A stretch of DNA of 25,439 bases from the IMG/VR virus record IMGVR_UViG_3300042691_020122, positions 1 to 25,439 of that record. One strand, written 5' to 3'. The notes below the pieces were generated by a model, which was given only the letters and a program-made list of their open reading frames with translations, was not told the DNA's origin and made no database searches. Source of the DNA: a virus. The position numbers and the translations under genes were made by a program. Below, one piece after another: positions 13,665-21,171 of this stretch. Position 1 is the stretch's first letter. Each line of letters begins with the position of its first letter.

Positions 13665-14306
13665 TCAGGCAGCAACCACAAAGCCCTTCACGCGCACCGT
13701 CAGGCTGCCCGTGCCCAGCGCGTTGACGCCCAGGCTTTCACCGGGCATGGACGGCTCGCCATAAAACACCCGCTTGGCGCCATCGGCCAGCGTGATGTCA
13801 AACACCAGCGACACGCCAGCTTTGGCAGCGTCGATGATCGCCTGCATGCCAGCAGACGGCGCGGTGTAGCTCTTGACGTTCAGCGTCACGTTTTGGGCCG
13901 CCAGGAGCCCGTTTTCATTGCGCGCAATCACATCCACCAGACACGTGGTGTCCAGCTCGGAAGCCTCGCCACCGCCAACGCTGTACTGGTCCACCTCGCT
14001 CAGCACGTGCCAGGTGCTCACGGGCACAAACTGGCACGAGCCGCTGAAATCGCTGTAGCTGCTGGTGTTCAGGCCGCGCAGCTCAAAGGTGCCCGTGGCC
14101 TGGTTGGCGACGATGGCGGCCTGGCCTTCGAGCTGCACCATGCCGGTGACGTTGGTGAAGTAGCCAACCGCGCCATTGGCCAAGCCGTGTGCAGCACTGC
14201 TGGCCACGCCCGGGTTGGCTTTGGTGACGGCGGTAACTGTCTTGGCGGCTGTCATGACGTTGGCCACGCGCACAGTTACCCCGCGGCCCTTTGCAAAGTT
14301 AGGCAT
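13665..14306 (-). CDS. Major tail tube protein
   Basis: A 213-residue protein that would polymerise into the tail tube. It starts MPNFAKGRGVTVRVANVMTA, lies just before the chaperone genes, and is beta-rich. A segment at about 20-85 (VTAVTKANPGVASSAAHGLA, then YFTNVTGMVQL and FELRGLNTSSYSDF) is a small module common in phage tail proteins that resembles the FCCH-type insertion and may decorate the tube surface. ATG 14306 is chosen because GGAG lies six bases upstream; the open frame to 14336 adds ten residues without support. It is separated from the tail terminator gene by 56 bases in which no other signal is evident. Confidence 0.85.
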   Translation of the reverse strand: MPNFAKGRGVTVRVANVMTAAKTVTAVTKANPGVASSAAHGLANGAVGYFTNVTGMVQLEGQAAIVANQATGTFELRGLNTSSYSDFSGSCQFVPVSTWHVLSEVDQYSVGGGEASELDTTCLVDVIARNENGLLAAQNVTLNVKSYTAPSAGMQAIIDAAKAGVSLVFDITLADGAKRVFYGEPSMPGESLGVNALGTGSLTVRVKGFVVAA

Positions 14307-14362
14307 TTGATGCTCCAGAAGAATAGCCAGCCACAAACAGGCCAGCGGGTAAGAAACTCAAC

Positions 14363-14725
14363 TCAAACGGACCACACAAGCCGCACTGTAGTCACGTGCA
14401 AACCTGTTTCAGCATCCAGGTCTGGCGCCCTGGCAATCAGCCAGCAGGCACTGGCGGCCTCGCTGTGCTCAACAGCCAGCACCAGGGCATCGGCAACAGC
14501 CTCAGCAGCCGCGCTTGTCTCTGCCCAGCATTCGGCGTCGATGGTCCCCAACTCCTCGGCTATGGTGCCGTCCAGAGTGCGCTCCACACTGTGCTGGACA
14601 CCGTAGACCACCAGCGGCAGATCGGCGCCTTGTGGCGCAGCGCTCAGGGCCACACGTTGGCCCACCAATGCCACCAGGGGCGCATGTGCCACAGCACGCG
14701 CCCGGAAATCAATCTCGATGCTCAT
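14363..14725 (-). CDS. Tail terminator / completion protein (DUF3168-like)
   Basis: A 120-residue protein between the gp10-like gene and the tail tube gene, the position of the DUF3168 tail terminator that caps the tail tube and connects it to the head. The N-terminus (IDFRARAVAHAPLVALVGQR, then a PLVVYGVQHSVERTLDG stretch) has the family pattern of an early helix followed by a strand and a conserved turn. The length is typical of the family. Its ATG at 14725 overlaps the stop of the upstream gene (ATGA). No oddities are seen. Confidence 0.82.
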   Translation of the reverse strand: MSIEIDFRARAVAHAPLVALVGQRVALSAAPQGADLPLVVYGVQHSVERTLDGTIAEELGTIDAECWAETSAAAEAVADALVLAVEHSEAASACWLIARAPDLDAETGLHVTTVRLVWSV

Positions 14726-15288
14726 TGGCTACCCGGCAGGCTGATGCCCTTGCGCGCAGCCAGCCGCTGGATGGCCGGCCCCGCCTTGGCAATGAAAATG
14801 CGCAAAGCCTGAGGCAGCAGCGCCGCGGCTTTGGTCAGCATGCGGAACCCCGCGATAGCACCGACGGCACGCAGCCTGCGCGTGCGCCGCAGACCGAGGC
14901 GCGGACGCCCAACGCGCGTGGCTGCCGCACGAGCTTGGCGGCCGAACTCGACCCAACGCCAATAGAACGGGTCATTGGGGCTTTTTGCGCCGCGCTGGCT
15001 CTTTGGCGCCGGGCGCACGTTGACGAACACGCCGACATTCCCCAGCTTGCGCTCCCGCTTGCTGCTGCGCACCGTGATGGCATCGCGCAGCGTGCCGGGC
15101 TTCCTGCGTCCTGCGCGCACTGCCGCATCATTGCCATCGAGTACAGGCGTCAAGCGCCTGGCCTCATTGCGGACCACCCGCGCGCCGGCCGCCAACGGTT
15201 GCCGCAGCGCCTGGTTGCGCAGCTTGACCGGGAAGGCCTTCAACTGCGCCCGCAGATCAGGCAGGCCGCTTACCTTGGACTCAATCAC
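14722..15288 (-). CDS. HK97 gp10-like head-tail protein
   Basis: A 188-residue, strongly basic protein of the HK97 gp10 type, which helps join head and tail. The N-terminal half (SGLPDLRAQLKAFPVKLRNQ, then RVVRNEARRLTPV) and the middle DPFYWRWVEFG motif are characteristic. The C-terminal half carries an arginine-rich stretch (about 120-142: TRVGRPRLGLRRTRRLRAVG) and a hydrophobic helix. It starts with GTG at 15288, overlapping the adaptor stop (GTGA). GC is very high here, near 78% in places. It is somewhat longer than the usual 130-150 residues because of the Arg-rich insertion. Confidence 0.85.
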   Translation of the reverse strand: MIESKVSGLPDLRAQLKAFPVKLRNQALRQPLAAGARVVRNEARRLTPVLDGNDAAVRAGRRKPGTLRDAITVRSSKRERKLGNVGVFVNVRPAPKSQRGAKSPNDPFYWRWVEFGRQARAAATRVGRPRLGLRRTRRLRAVGAIAGFRMLTKAAALLPQALRIFIAKAGPAIQRLAARKGISLPGSQ

Positions 15289-15632
15289 CGCTCACCGTCC
15301 CTGGCGCCCGTGCTGGCAAACACGTCAATAGCCATCCGCGCACCTTTGACGTCTTGCGGCGGCCGCACAATGTCGTAGGCCACACCTTGCCACATGATGC
15401 GCTGCGTGATGCTGTCCATCAGCAGATCGGCGCGGTATCGCACGCGCACCTCAATGGTTGCCTCACTGCGCACAGCGCCGGCCTGCATTTGCTCCCGGCC
15501 GCCCGTCGTGAGCACACGAGCCCACACAGTGGCGTGATCCTGCCAACCCTTGGATTCCTGGCCAAGGCTATCCACGGTAGCCACGCGCCGCTGGAAGGTG
15601 ACGCGCTGCGTCAGTTCGCCCGCGGGGATCAC
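15285..15632 (-). CDS. Head-tail adaptor (phage head-closure protein)
   Basis: A 115-residue protein of the SPP1 gp16 / HK97 gp9-type head-closure family, which seals the portal after packaging and receives the tail. The N-terminus IPAGELTQRVTFQRR, then WQDHATVWARV and TTGGREQMQAGAVRSEATI, is the classic family signature. The GTG at 15632 is chosen because it overlaps the connector stop (GTGA) with GAGGG about nine bases upstream. The open frame extends to 15854, but that part is a shadow of the connector gene and would give an arginine/histidine-rich tail unlike the family. Confidence 0.88.
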   Translation of the reverse strand: MIPAGELTQRVTFQRRVATVDSLGQESKGWQDHATVWARVLTTGGREQMQAGAVRSEATIEVRVRYRADLLMDSITQRIMWQGVAYDIVRPPQDVKGARMAIDVFASTGARDGER

Positions 15633-16213
15633 AGCCGGTACACCCTCAAGCCATCGAGCAGCGCATCGTGGTAACGATTCGGCAGCTCCGTGACGGTGAA
15701 GCCAGCGGCCATGCTTTCGCGCATGCGGCAAGCTGTGCCGATGTGCATCAGCATCCACTGTCGGGCCTGCGCCGGCACTGCCGTAGCGTCTGCGCCATAG
15801 CCAACGGTGAAACGCACGCGCACGGCATTGGCGCTGGCGGCCGTGGCCGGCCATGCACCCGAGGATGCGGGCAGCACGTAGCCCACACCCAGGGCGTGAT
15901 CCGCGTCCAGCACGTAGGCTTCGGTGGCCAGCGTTTGCTCTGTGCCGGCCTGGCTCAGGTACTTGACACTCACCACCTCTTGCACAGGCGACAAGCCCAG
16001 CTCAATGGCGCCGGCGGGGAATGCGTCATAGATCGCCTCCCAGGTCTGCGTGATCCAGCGGCGGCCGGTTTCATGCTCAGCGGCAAGGGATGCGGATTCG
16101 ATGGCGGCCTGCAGCCAAGTGTCTTCGGCGGCATCGTCGATCTTCAGATGCAGCTTGGCCGCGGCCAGCGTGATGGGCTGGGTTGCGGGGGCGGTGATGA
16201 GTCTCAGTGCCAT
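15629..16213 (-). CDS. Head-tail connector protein (HK97 gp6 / phiE125 gp8-like)
   Basis: A 194-residue connector that forms the ring below the portal. The N-terminus (LITAPATQPITLAAAKLHLK, then AEDTWLQAAIESASLAAEHE and GRRWITQTWEAIYDAFP) is the standard signature of the gp6-like/phiE125 gp8 family. The later part (VRVRFTVGYGADATAVPAQA) and the C-terminal NRYHDALLDGLRVYRL also match. ATG at 16213 is 6 bases after the stop of a small upstream gene. Length is normal for the family. It sits directly before the adaptor gene, as expected. Confidence 0.9.
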   Translation of the reverse strand: MALRLITAPATQPITLAAAKLHLKIDDAAEDTWLQAAIESASLAAEHETGRRWITQTWEAIYDAFPAGAIELGLSPVQEVVSVKYLSQAGTEQTLATEAYVLDADHALGVGYVLPASSGAWPATAASANAVRVRFTVGYGADATAVPAQARQWMLMHIGTACRMRESMAAGFTVTELPNRYHDALLDGLRVYRL

Positions 16214-16219
16214 GATGGG

Positions 16220-16408
16220 TTACCGGATGCTGCCGCAGAGGTTGGGCGTTCGCGCGGCCGCCAGGTTTGGCGAACGGGCTGCACTGATGACAGGGCGAGC
16301 GGGCGCCGCCGATGCGCGCATTTGGTTTTCAGGCTCACCGTCAAACTGCAGCGGGTCAGCGTCCAGTGTCAGCGGGTCGTCGTCCAGGGCGAGGGGATCT
16401 AGGCTCAC
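16220..16408 (-). CDS. Small protein with N-terminal LDxDPL repeats
   Basis: A 62-residue protein starting with GTG at 16408, overlapping the upstream stop (GTGA), and ending 6 bases before the connector gene. The first 28 residues are an acidic repeat: MSLDPLALDDDPLTLDADPL, then QFDGEPE. The second half is basic and proline-containing with two near-copies (ARSPNLAA and ARTPNLCG). The tight coupling on both sides argues for a real gene. The family is not recognised; the two-part charge pattern suggests a protein-binding peptide or virion accessory protein, but no function can be assigned. Confidence 0.68.
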   Translation of the reverse strand: MSLDPLALDDDPLTLDADPLQFDGEPENQMRASAAPARPVISAARSPNLAAARTPNLCGSIR

Positions 16409-16842
16409 TGCAAGCGCTCCGCGTGCTCGCTGGCCATCACAAAGCGCTCAAGCTGCCCCAGGTCGTAGGTCGCTGGGTACGGCAGCATCAGCATCTCTGC
16501 GGCGGCCTCGGAACAGAATTTCTTGCCTGGGTTGTGGCCTACTGGCGGCAGCAGGATACCCAGCAAGCCGCGCCGGTCGTAGCGGGCCTTTTTGTTGCTC
16601 TTGAGCCAGTCGATGGGGTCAATGTGCGGGCCAGTCCATCGGTACACGCGCCATTTATCGGCGCTGCTGATGTCAATCACCTTGCCCCGAACGCCGCCGT
16701 CCAGCCACGATGCGGACACGCACAGGTGCACGCCCTGCACGGGTATCGCCACCTCGCAGTGGGCGCTGTCGCCACCGCGAAGGAGCGTCACCACGCGGGC
16801 AAAGGGCCGGGTGTCGCTGTGGCGGAAGGCGATGAGGATCAC
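16405..16842 (-). CDS. Putative permuted papain-like (YiiX/NlpC-P60 superfamily) peptidase-like protein
   Basis: A 145-residue protein in the head-tail joining region. It has the order expected for permuted NlpC/P60-like enzymes: a histidine near the start (H28 in SAHCEVAIP, with E30), and a cysteine late in the protein (C110 in KKFCSEAAAE, followed by E112). In between lie WTGPHIDPIDWL and ARYDRRGLLGILL, also typical of that fold. The GTG at 16842 is chosen because it overlaps the upstream TGA (GTGA) and GGAGG lies seven bases upstream; the open frame to 16872 is less well supported. Possible roles are peptide or peptidoglycan cleavage or a structural part of the virion. The fold call is moderate and activity is not shown. 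Confidence 0.6.
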   Translation of the reverse strand: MILIAFRHSDTRPFARVVTLLRGGDSAHCEVAIPVQGVHLCVSASWLDGGVRGKVIDISSADKWRVYRWTGPHIDPIDWLKSNKKARYDRRGLLGILLPPVGHNPGKKFCSEAAAEMLMLPYPATYDLGQLERFVMASEHAERLQ

Positions 16843-17270
16843 GCATCGCCCTCCGGGGCAAACGAACCGCACAAGCGGAAAAAGTCGTCCACTTGCTCGG
16901 CGGTTTTGCTCAGCGGCGGCCCCATCAACGCGGACACCAACAGCGGGTTGTTGCGCAAATAGTCGCGGCTGGTGAAGAAGTCGGAGCGAGCCACCTCGCG
17001 CGGCAGCTCCGGCATTTGATTGACAAGAGTATTCACCGCAGCATCAATCTGAGGCATCGTCGTGCCCAGCCAGCCCATCTGCATCAACCCACGGTATAGC
17101 TGTCGCTTTGTGACGCTCTGCGGCACCGGCTCGGGCTGCTCTCCCTGCTCTGGCGGCTGCGGAATGTCGTCGCCGTGCATGTACCAGATCACCGATCCAT
17201 CAGTCTGCACCGCACCTCGGATTGCCCCGGCCGGCATTGGCTCACGGATTGATGAGGCTGTGATTGGCAT
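16839..17270 (-). CDS. Hypothetical phage protein downstream of the fibre gene
   Basis: A 143-residue protein with no recognised domain. The N-terminus (MPITASSIREPMPAGAIRGA, then DGSVIWYMHGDD) is followed by a Pro/Glu/Gln-rich linker (38-52) and a helical region (KRQLYRGLMQMGWLGTTMPQ, then DFFTSRDYLRNNPLL). The middle and C-terminal parts recall small proteins encoded next to phage tail fibres, some of which act as fibre assembly chaperones; this is only a suggestion. The ATG at 17270 is preferred over the GTG at 17276 because GGAG (17279-17276) is five bases before it. It overlaps neighbouring genes at both ends or nearly so, in the same operon. Confidence 0.65.
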   Translation of the reverse strand: MPITASSIREPMPAGAIRGAVQTDGSVIWYMHGDDIPQPPEQGEQPEPVPQSVTKRQLYRGLMQMGWLGTTMPQIDAAVNTLVNQMPELPREVARSDFFTSRDYLRNNPLLVSALMGPPLSKTAEQVDDFFRLCGSFAPEGDA

Positions 17271-17272
17271 GA

Positions 17273-19648
17273 TCACTCCACAAAAATTGCTGCTGCCGAG
17301 AGACTCGCAGTGGATACTGGGCTTGCGCCTTGCTGCACGGACAGGCTGATGTACAGCGCGTTCGTAAGGCTCGGAACCGTCAGCGTTGCCGGTGCGCCGT
17401 TTTGGGTCGTCTGCGCATCGGGGGACACAGACACGGCTGTGATGCCGGCCTCATAGGATTGCAGCGTGGTGTTGTCCAGCACCATAAGCACACGCGGCAG
17501 CACGCCGGCTCGCACAGCACCCGCAAAGTTATTGCTGTACACCACCGTGTCCGATGCAGTGCCAGTAGTCCCAATGCGGATTCGCGGGTTTTTGTTTGCT
17601 GGGTCGGTTCCGCTGAAGACCCACCGGCTTCGCACGCCAAACTCCCGGACACCGACCAGCAGACCAGCAGGCAGCAGCACCGAAGCGAGAATCTGCTCTG
17701 CCGTCGATCCGCCTGACACGCCGTCCACCTGGGTGCGAGAGTGATAAATCATCTGCCTGCCAGCCGGGAGCCACACAGCCCCATCGCTGGCCCAGCGAGT
17801 CCCCAAAACTCCGCCAGCGCAAAGAGCGCCAAGCACGGTGTATGTGCGGCCAGCGGTGACGGTCGTAGCGCCAGGCAAATCAGCAAAGGTGGCGACTTCG
17901 TAGGAGCCGCCACCGCCGCCACCCGTGGCGGTCAGCGTGCCGCCAGACAGCAAGAGCCCCGAGCCAATCGCAATCTCTTCTGCGCCGCCAGCGCCCGCCG
18001 TAGATCGGCCCAGCAGTCGGGCCGTTGACATCGTGAGCCCGCTGGAGCCAATCGCTCCACGGCTGGCAAAGATGGTCCCGAGCGCGGTTTTGATGGTGCC
18101 CCAGGTGATACGTCGCAGCGCATTGGATGCCGTGCTGTCGGCCAGCGGGAAGTTGTCCGCATCCTGTGGTGTCGTGTCCTCGGTGGCCGCTGCGATGCCG
18201 GGGCCAGAGGGTGTGCGAGCGTCTGTGCCTTGTGCTGCGGTTGCGTAATCAGTCGCCGCAGTCGTGGCCGCAGTCCCAAGGCCCAACGCCGTCCGCTGTG
18301 CGGCAGCGTCCGCAGCCGTGAGCACGGCCCGCCCTGCTGCTGTGCTGTCGCCGATGGTTGCGGCAAGCTGCGTGCCGGTGTGCGTAGCCCTGTCGCGCAG
18401 TTGCGCATCCGTCGCGTTAGCTGTCGCACCAGAGGCAATGCCTGCCAACTTTGTGTGCTGCAAAGGCGACATAAGCCCTGCGTTTGTTCCGTCCGCAAGG
18501 GTCAGTGATGCGTCAGCACCGCTGCTGCTGGCAACAACGCCGCCAGTAGGTGACGCGGACCAGCTCAAATCGGTAGAGCCGCCACCGCCACCGCCGCCAG
18601 TGTCATCAGTGCCCCACGCCGCCGTGGTTGTGCCGGTGGCCTTCAGCACCTGCCCGCTGGTGGGCGTATTGGTGACGGTGACGCCACCCAGCGCCTTGGT
18701 AATTGCCTGCCATACCCGCTGCGCCGTCCAGGCCCTGCGGGTCGTCGCAGTGCCGGCTTCGGCTTCGGCTTGATCCACTGTGGCAGCGGTCCACTCGCGC
18801 GAGTCAGTGCCCTGCGCAGCCGTAGCGTATGCCGTTGAATCAGTCGCAGCGGCAGTGCCCAGCGTCGGGCGGCCTGACAGGTCACCGTATGCGCCGCTTG
18901 TGGCTACAGTCGCCAGCGCCGACTCCAGCGCATAGCCCGGGTGCGGATCAGCAGCACCAGCGTGTGCCGCTACAGCCGATGCAGCCGTGCCAGATGCCTC
19001 TTTGCCGTCCAGCGCGGTTTGTAGCCCAGCCACAGTGCTGATGGCCTGCGTGCCAGTGTGCGTGGCCCTGTCGCGCAGTTGCGCGTCAGTGGCGTTGGCT
19101 GTCGCACCCGCGGCCACGCCTGCCAGCTTGGTATGCTGAGCCGGCGCCATCAAGCCCGCATTGGTGCCATCCGCCAGCGGCAGCGCGGCATCCGTGCCCG
19201 TGTCGCTCACCACCGTGCCGCCCGTGGCAGATGGCGTGTAGGTCAGATTCGTGGCCCCACCGCCGCCCTCGCTCACGGTCAAATCACCTGAGCCCAGCAA
19301 GCTGTTGCCGTTGATTGTCTTGATGTTGGTGCCGCTGACCAGCACCGCCTGATACAGGCCGTTCAGCGCGGCCTTGAGGTTCGCCCAGGTCAGCCGCTTG
19401 AGCCCGCCACTGGCTGCGCTGTCGCTGATGGGCAGGGAGTCAGCATCGGCCAGCGTCGTCTTGCTTGTGGCCGCAGCAATGGCCGGGCCGCTCGGTGTCC
19501 GCGCGTCGGTCAGCCGCGAGTCACCACCCGTGACCACCTGGCCAGAGCCCGCGTCACCTGACGTTGGCAGCGGCAATCCGATGTCTCGGCGGATGTCGCT
19601 CTGATCGGTGGAGCTGAGCGGATTACCGGCGCGCTTGAGGGTGGACAT
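17273..19648 (-). CDS. Long repetitive fibre-like protein within the head module
   Basis: A 791-residue fibre-like protein. The N-terminus (about 5-45) has AGNPLSSTDQSDIRRDIGL, typical of phage fibres. The shaft (about 45-580) is rich in Ala/Thr/Gly, with repeated modules (GLMAPAQHTKLAG/GLMSPLQHTKLAG, each followed by DAQLRDRATHTGTQ; DARTPSGP twice) and polyglycine hinges (7 and 6 glycines). The C-terminal 190 residues (from about SYEVATFADLPGATTVTAGR) are beta-rich and could be a receptor-binding tip. ATG at 19648. Its place between the capsid and connector genes is unusual: tail fibres normally lie at the other end of the operon, after the gpJ-like gene. It could be a head fibre, a moved tail fibre or a collar whisker; the sequence alone cannot decide. 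Confidence 0.82.
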   Translation of the reverse strand: MSTLKRAGNPLSSTDQSDIRRDIGLPLPTSGDAGSGQVVTGGDSRLTDARTPSGPAIAAATSKTTLADADSLPISDSAASGGLKRLTWANLKAALNGLYQAVLVSGTNIKTINGNSLLGSGDLTVSEGGGGATNLTYTPSATGGTVVSDTGTDAALPLADGTNAGLMAPAQHTKLAGVAAGATANATDAQLRDRATHTGTQAISTVAGLQTALDGKEASGTAASAVAAHAGAADPHPGYALESALATVATSGAYGDLSGRPTLGTAAATDSTAYATAAQGTDSREWTAATVDQAEAEAGTATTRRAWTAQRVWQAITKALGGVTVTNTPTSGQVLKATGTTTAAWGTDDTGGGGGGGSTDLSWSASPTGGVVASSSGADASLTLADGTNAGLMSPLQHTKLAGIASGATANATDAQLRDRATHTGTQLAATIGDSTAAGRAVLTAADAAAQRTALGLGTAATTAATDYATAAQGTDARTPSGPGIAAATEDTTPQDADNFPLADSTASNALRRITWGTIKTALGTIFASRGAIGSSGLTMSTARLLGRSTAGAGGAEEIAIGSGLLLSGGTLTATGGGGGGSYEVATFADLPGATTVTAGRTYTVLGALCAGGVLGTRWASDGAVWLPAGRQMIYHSRTQVDGVSGGSTAEQILASVLLPAGLLVGVREFGVRSRWVFSGTDPANKNPRIRIGTTGTASDTVVYSNNFAGAVRAGVLPRVLMVLDNTTLQSYEAGITAVSVSPDAQTTQNGAPATLTVPSLTNALYISLSVQQGASPVSTASLSAAAIFVE
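18372..18496 (-). repeat. Direct repeat (copy 2) in the fibre gene
   Basis: This stretch nearly repeats 19050-19174 at an offset of 678 bases (226 codons). Both encode the module with QHTKLAG, GATANATDAQLRDRATHTGT. Third-position differences show divergence after an old duplication. The in-frame spacing would allow shaft shortening or lengthening by recombination. Confidence 0.87.
19050..19174 (-). repeat. Direct repeat (copy 1) in the fibre gene
   Basis: Partner of 18372-18496 and the more N-terminal of the two in the protein. A second, shorter module (encoding DARTPSGP and the following SDSAASG/ADSTASN region) is also duplicated, near 19390-19510 and 18100-18225, showing that the shaft was built by several duplications. 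Confidence 0.85.
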
Positions 19649-19657
19649 GAGACTGAC

Positions 19658-19942
19658 CTATGCGGCCTTTGCCGCCGCGTTTTGACGAACAACCTGCCGC
19701 CGCTGCAGAGCCAACGGCTTGAGCGACGCGCTACGCGCCACCGAGGGAGGCTCCGGCCGGCTCACGCACTGTTCAGTGCTGGGCAAAAACTCAGCCACCA
19801 TGGCCTGGCTCACCAAATGCACAGCCAGGCTGGTGTGGACGGTTGCAACGTCACCGGGCGAAAAACTGCCGATGACGGTGCAACAGCCCGAGCGGATGAA
19901 CTTGATTTTTTGCATGGTCAATGTGGCCGGCGCCACTTGCAT
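19658..19942 (-). CDS. Small hypothetical protein after the capsid gene
   Basis: A protein of about 94 residues between the major capsid and fibre genes. The N-terminal half contains MQKIKFIRSGC, then GSFSPGDVATVHTSLAVHLV, a small beta-type domain resembling short phage proteins often found beside capsid genes (DUF7210-like; low certainty). The C-terminal 40 residues are basic and look unstructured (LKPLALQRRQVVRQN). The start is uncertain: ATG 19942 is used, but GTG 19957 and ATG 19915 are possible, and none has a clear ribosome binding site; the last best fits the usual N-terminus of this domain. A role in capsid stabilisation is possible but not shown. Confidence 0.6.
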   Translation of the reverse strand: MQVAPATLTMQKIKFIRSGCCTVIGSFSPGDVATVHTSLAVHLVSQAMVAEFLPSTEQCVSRPEPPSVARSASLKPLALQRRQVVRQNAAAKAA

Positions 19943-19971
19943 GTGCCGGCCACTCACGTCACAAGCGACGA

Positions 19972-21138
19972 TCAGGAGGCCGGCGGCGTCAGGTCACCAC
20001 CGCGCAGGGCGGCCGGCACTTCGCTGGCGATCGCCAGGCGGCGCTCGGCGCGCAACGTGATCAGGTTGCGGGTGAAGTTGTCGCTGTCGCTCTCCGACAT
20101 GGCCACGGTGACATCCTCGCGGTTGTAAATCGTGCCGTGCTGGCGGAAATCACCGACCGCGAACGTGTCGGCCGCCATGCCCACAGACTGCACAACACGC
20201 ACGCCGAACAACATCGGGTTGCCGGCCATGTCATAAGACACACGCACGGCGTTGCTGGCGGAGGTCAGCAGCTCGATTTCAATCTGAGCCCAGTCGGCTG
20301 CATTCAGCAGGATGGCCGAAGCGGTGTAACCCGCGTTGAACAGGTCGGCGATGACGCGACGAATCAGCACCACGCGGGCCAGCGTAGAGCCCAGGGCACC
20401 AGACAGGTAGCCGTGGGGCGTGAAGTTGCCGGAGCGCATCAGGCCAGACAGGTTCGGGGCGGTGGCGTTGCCGGAAATCAGTTGGGACTCGACGCGGCGC
20501 TGCACACCGAAACGCATGCGGGTGTCGATGTAGGCAGCCAGGGCAGGCGCATCGCTGGCCAGTTGGCGGCTGATCTTGATCCAGTGGGCAACAGTAGACA
20601 CCGGCATGTTCACCAGGCTGAACGTGATGTCCGTTTCAGGCTTCACAGCGCCTTCGGCCGTTTCTGCCGCGTTGTTCACAAACGACGCTTCACGAGTGAA
20701 CTCGATGGCGTTGCTGCTCGTCGGCACCGACGCATACAGCGACTCGACGGTCAGAGCCGGGAACGCACCAGGGACAATCGCGGCCTGACGGTCAGGCGCC
20801 ACGGTGGCGGCAGCGCCGACCACGGTGTTCTTGATCTCCACCCGGGCACGCATGCCACCGCTTTCAATGGCGCCCTTGTAGAGCGCCGCGCCCACGAACT
20901 GCTTGCCCCACGAATCGCCCTTGGCCTCGCCACCTTCGGGCATGGCGCCACGGCGCTGCTCAAGTTGCAGCAGGCGGTCGGCCAACTCGCGCTGATCCAC
21001 GCCGAGCTTGTCCAGCGCGGCCTTGGTGTCGGCGCTGACCTTGCCCAGGGTCTTCAGCTCGCCCTCGGCCTTCTCCGATTGCGTTTGGAGGGTCTGCTCG
21101 ATGGTTTCGAGACTCTTGAGAATGGTGTCCAGAGACAT
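19972..21138 (-). CDS. Major capsid protein (HK97 fold)
   Basis: A 388-residue HK97-type major capsid protein. Residues 1-70 form a charged coiled coil (LETIEQTLQTQSEKAEGELK, then RELADRLLQLEQRR), the scaffold-like delta domain that the prohead protease removes. The mature part probably begins near 90-105 (SGGMRARVEIKN). Later motifs (NAIEFTREASFVNNAAETAE, HWIKISRQLASDAPALAAYI, then a VTVAMSESDSDNFTRNLITL stretch near the C-terminus) are typical for the family. ATG at 21138 with AAGGA seven bases upstream. It follows the protease gene by 33 bases, in the standard order. The cleavage site is inferred. Confidence 0.95.
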   Translation of the reverse strand: MSLDTILKSLETIEQTLQTQSEKAEGELKTLGKVSADTKAALDKLGVDQRELADRLLQLEQRRGAMPEGGEAKGDSWGKQFVGAALYKGAIESGGMRARVEIKNTVVGAAATVAPDRQAAIVPGAFPALTVESLYASVPTSSNAIEFTREASFVNNAAETAEGAVKPETDITFSLVNMPVSTVAHWIKISRQLASDAPALAAYIDTRMRFGVQRRVESQLISGNATAPNLSGLMRSGNFTPHGYLSGALGSTLARVVLIRRVIADLFNAGYTASAILLNAADWAQIEIELLTSASNAVRVSYDMAGNPMLFGVRVVQSVGMAADTFAVGDFRQHGTIYNREDVTVAMSESDSDNFTRNLITLRAERRLAIASEVPAALRGGDLTPPAS

Positions 21139-21171
21139 GATTGGTTCCTTGAGGATTGATTGACAAACGCT

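Noticed and set aside
13329-14606. A 425-residue plus-strand open frame opposite the tail genes
   Set aside because: Antisense to the chaperone, tube and terminator genes, with no domain and no ribosome binding site.
17273-19648. Variable repeat of a diversity-generating retroelement in the fibre gene
   Set aside because: No reverse transcriptase gene is present, and differences between the repeats are not restricted to adenines.
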